64,000 nt of DNA from an uncultured Christensenella sp. (lineage in GTDB: Bacteria > Bacillota > Clostridia > Christensenellales > Borkfalkiaceae). Shown in pieces: positions 61,833-64,000 of the stretch; the stretch's first letter is position 1; every line of letters begins with the position of its first letter. The position numbers were made by a program, and so were the translations under genes. Location of the stretch: the NCBI GenBank assembly GCA_910578145.1, contig CAJTPJ010000004.1, positions 1-64,000 on the forward strand. Reading direction: 5' to 3'. The notes under the pieces are model-generated. The model ran no database searches and had not been told where the DNA came from. It saw only the letters and a list, made by a program, of their open reading frames with translations.

Positions 61833-62201
61833 TTAATGCTTATTAACTTCAACGTAACTTTTCATCATTTTAAACGTCGCTTCGGAAACGACGTGCTCCA
61901 TTTCGCAAGCGTCGCCGTTAGCGTCGGCTTCGTTTACTCCGTGAAGTTTTAAAAAATCGCGTATAATGCAATGCCTTTCATAAACCGTTTCGGCGTATTT
62001 CGCGCCCTCCGCCGTAAGATAAATGTGCATACCGTCGCACTCAACGAAATTAGCCGCCTGCAAAATTTTAACGGCCTTCTGCACGGCAGGCTGCGACACG
62101 CCTATTTTTCTTGCCACGTCCACTCGGTGAACGAAAGCGCTTTCACGCGATAAAAGCAAGATACATTCAAGATAATCTTCCGACGATTGGTTTCGCTTCA
62201 T
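61833..62201 (-). CDS. DtxR/MntR-family metal-dependent regulator
   Basis: A 122-aa repressor lacking an SH3-like domain, as MntR does. The winged helix is residues 5-62 (RVDVARKIGVSQPAVQKAVKIL); the dimerisation domain carries DACEMEHVVSEAT, the Cys/Glu/His metal site. It would sense Mn2+ or Fe2+. Its target is not visible in the window. Confidence 0.9.
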   Translation of the reverse strand: MKRNQSSEDYLECILLLSRESAFVHRVDVARKIGVSQPAVQKAVKILQAANFVECDGMHIYLTAEGAKYAETVYERHCIIRDFLKLHGVNEADANGDACEMEHVVSEATFKMMKSYVEVNKH

Positions 62202-62240
62202 AAATATAATCTCTCGTTAATAATACACAGTTGCGCGCGC

Positions 62241-63320
62241 TTAATCCTCCGCGCCCGCCAGCTTGGCTTCGCGGTCGGCAATGGTTAACGCCTCTATCAT
62301 ACCCTCGATATCGCCCATAATAAACTCGGTTAAGTTATAGACGGAAAGCCCTATTCTGTGGTCGGTCACACGCCCCTGCGGAAAGTTATAGGTACGGATA
62401 CGCTCGCTTCTGTCGCCCGTACCCACAAGGCTTTTCCTGTGCTCGTCGTAAGCGGAACGGTTTTGGGTGTTGTAATAATCGTATAACCGCGAGCGCAACA
62501 CCTTAAACGCCTTGTCCTTATTTTTAAGCTGGCTTCTCTCGTCCTGACAAGTAACCACTATGCCCGTGGGAAAGTGCGTAATACGGATTGCGGTTTCGGT
62601 TTTGTTAACTTTTTGCCCGCCCGCGCCCGACGAACGGTAAACGTCCACGCGGATATCCTCGTCCTTTATTTCCACTTCAACGTCCTCGGCTTCGGGCAAA
62701 ACCGCCACCGTAGCCGTGGAAGTATGCACACGCCCCTGCGACTCGGTTTCGGGCACGCGCTGGACGCGGTGAACGCCGCTTTCAAATTTAAGCTGTTTGT
62801 AAGCGTCCTTGCCGGTAACGTTGAAAACCACTTCTTTTAAACCGCCAAGCTCGGTTTCGTTTATATCCACAACTTCTATTTTAAGACGGTGACGCTCGCA
62901 ATAGTTGATATACATTCTGTACAGCTCGTAGGCGAACAACGCCGCCTCTTCGCCGCCCGCGCCGCCGCGGATTTCCACGATGCAGTTTCTGTCGTCGTTT
63001 TTGTCTTTTGGCAACAGCAAAATTTTAAGCTCTTCGGTGATGCATTCAAGTTTCTGCTTGCATTCTTCGGTTTCAGCGTACAAAAGTTCGCGCATATCGG
63101 GGTCGGTTTCCGTTTTAACGGCTTCCTCCGCCTGCGCCTTTTGCCTTTCTATTTCCGCATATTCGGCGTATTTTAACGCGGTTTCGGAAATTTCAGACTG
63201 CGCCTTAGCTACTTTCGTCCACTCGGCAGGGTCGGAAATGACGGCGGGGTCGCTCATCTTTTCAGAAAGCTCCCCGTACCGCGCGTAAATATCTTTTAAT
63301 TTTTCAATCATTTTAGACAT
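62241..63320 (-). CDS. prfA: Peptide chain release factor 1
   Basis: Reads UAA and UAG stops. The recognition loop has the RF1-type P-x-T (RVPETESQGR), and GGQ is in SSGAGGQKVNKTETAIR. It is 359 aa. No clear Shine-Dalgarno site; it starts 3 nt after prmC and may be coupled to it. Confidence 0.97.
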   Translation of the reverse strand: MSKMIEKLKDIYARYGELSEKMSDPAVISDPAEWTKVAKAQSEISETALKYAEYAEIERQKAQAEEAVKTETDPDMRELLYAETEECKQKLECITEELKILLLPKDKNDDRNCIVEIRGGAGGEEAALFAYELYRMYINYCERHRLKIEVVDINETELGGLKEVVFNVTGKDAYKQLKFESGVHRVQRVPETESQGRVHTSTATVAVLPEAEDVEVEIKDEDIRVDVYRSSGAGGQKVNKTETAIRITHFPTGIVVTCQDERSQLKNKDKAFKVLRSRLYDYYNTQNRSAYDEHRKSLVGTGDRSERIRTYNFPQGRVTDHRIGLSVYNLTEFIMGDIEGMIEALTIADREAKLAGAED

Positions 63321-63323
63321 AGG

Positions 63324-64000
63324 CTAAAAAACAATTTTAACGAAACGGTCAACGCCCGCAAGGTCCTTTAAAACTATGGCGTAGTCGCGTTTGGAAAATA
63401 TTTGTAAAATTTCGTTAGTTTGACCTTCGCCGCACTCCATAATAAGCATACCGCCCTTGGTTAAGTAGCTTTTTACGTCGCGCGCTATTCTGCGGTAAAA
63501 CTCCAAGCCGTCCTCGCCGCCGTCAAGCGCAACGCGCGGCTCGTACTCGCGTACTTCTTTTTGTATAAAAGGAATTTCACCCGTTTTTATATACGGCGGG
63601 TTGCAAACTATTATGTTGTACCTGCCGCGGACGTTGGTAAACAAATCGCTTTGCACGAAATGCACCGTAACGTCGTTTAATTTAGCGTTTTCCTGCGCCA
63701 GCATAATTGCCGCATCCGACAAATCCGCCGCCGAAACGACAACGTTTTTGCCGCGCAGAGCTTTGGCAACCGAAACGGCTATACAGCCCGAACCCGTGCA
63801 CATATCCAAAATTCTGTCGCCTTCTTCCGCGCTTTTTACAACGCTGTCGGCTAAAATTTCCGTTTCGGGTCTGGGGATAAGCGCGCGCTCGTCAACCTTT
63901 ATTTTGCAACCGTAAAACTCGGTGTCGCCGATAATATACCAAAGCGGTCTGCCCGTAAGCCGTTTTTCGGCTATTTCCTGAATCTTTTTGCTTTCCGAAG
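63324..64000 (-). CDS. prmC: Release factor glutamine methyltransferase (5' end outside window)
   Basis: Methylates the GGQ glutamine of release factors. It shows LIPRPETEILAD, ILDMCTGSGCIAVSVAKAL (SAM site) and IIVCNPPYIK (catalytic NPPY). The frame is open to the right window edge, so the first ~60 residues are missing. It lies immediately upstream of its substrate's gene prfA. Confidence 0.95.
   Translation of the reverse strand, partial: SESKKIQEIAEKRLTGRPLWYIIGDTEFYGCKIKVDERALIPRPETEILADSVVKSAEEGDRILDMCTGSGCIAVSVAKALRGKNVVVSAADLSDAAIMLAQENAKLNDVTVHFVQSDLFTNVRGRYNIIVCNPPYIKTGEIPFIQKEVREYEPRVALDGGEDGLEFYRRIARDVKSYLTKGGMLIMECGEGQTNEILQIFSKRDYAIVLKDLAGVDRFVKIVF

Noticed and set aside
1..64000. 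tRNA or rRNA genes
   Set aside because: Scanning for T-arm GGTTCGAATC-like boxes and conserved rRNA segments gave nothing convincing on either strand; a computed scan would be decisive.

Overview
The window looks like a low-to-mid GC member of the Bacillota, probably an uncultured anaerobic clostridium. The evidence is the gene order ylxM-ffh-rpsP-khpA-rimM-trmD-rbgA-rnhB, a comM-dprA-topA-trmFO-hslV-hslU run, strong AGGAGG-type ribosome binding sites, several lipoproteins and a TPP riboswitch. From about 20.4 kb to the right end it is ordinary chromosome: serine/folate metabolism, translation, tRNA modification, isoprenoid and phospholipid synthesis, and ribosomal proteins, nearly all on the minus strand. 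Species-level identity cannot be read from the sequence.

The unusual part is 1-20.4 kb. A broken gene fragment and a tyrosine integrase (1-1.7 kb, plus strand) abut an 18.4-kb minus-strand operon of eleven genes (20336 down to 1910). One good promoter (20369-20396) precedes it and a hairpin terminator (1750-1790) follows it; most gene junctions overlap or are under 20 nt. In transcription order it encodes two related TIR-like proteins, a cytoplasmic GH127-like protein, a membrane protein with Rossmann and RyR domains, a ClpB-like AAA+ protein, a PP2C phosphatase, a 1480-residue membrane protein with BspA-type leucine-rich repeats, a Ser/Thr kinase, a coiled-coil protein with an Ala/Gly-rich N-terminus, a zinc-ribbon/FHA protein and an NrdG-like radical SAM protein. 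Kinase, phosphatase and FHA reader form a complete phospho-signalling set; TIR and RyR domains are typical of nucleotide-based conflict systems. I infer a regulated defence or stress-response system. It is the best candidate here for something undescribed.

From 20.4 to 33 kb lie glyA, a lipoprotein, and the operon comM-dprA-topA-trmFO-hslV-hslU-hisS-trxA. From 33 to 39.6 kb is the ffh/rpsP/trmD ribosome-maturation cluster. From 39.7 to 47.7 kb is a patchier stretch: small unknown genes, a decayed AT-rich cluster, a membrane-anchored XRE protein, a Kef-type antiporter, a ~400-nt transcription unit that looks like a structured RNA, a YfbR-like nucleotidase, a TPP riboswitch with a ThiT-like transporter, and a 1.8-kb segment bracketed by ~100-nt inverted repeats. 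From 47.7 to 64 kb are rseP, dxr, cdsA, uppS, frr, pyrH, tsf, rpsB, ruvX, prfA and prmC, mixed with lipoproteins and hypotheticals.

Several genes (XRE protein, DUF3592 protein, dxr) have a -10 box 4-6 nt before the start codon and no Shine-Dalgarno sequence, suggesting leaderless mRNAs.
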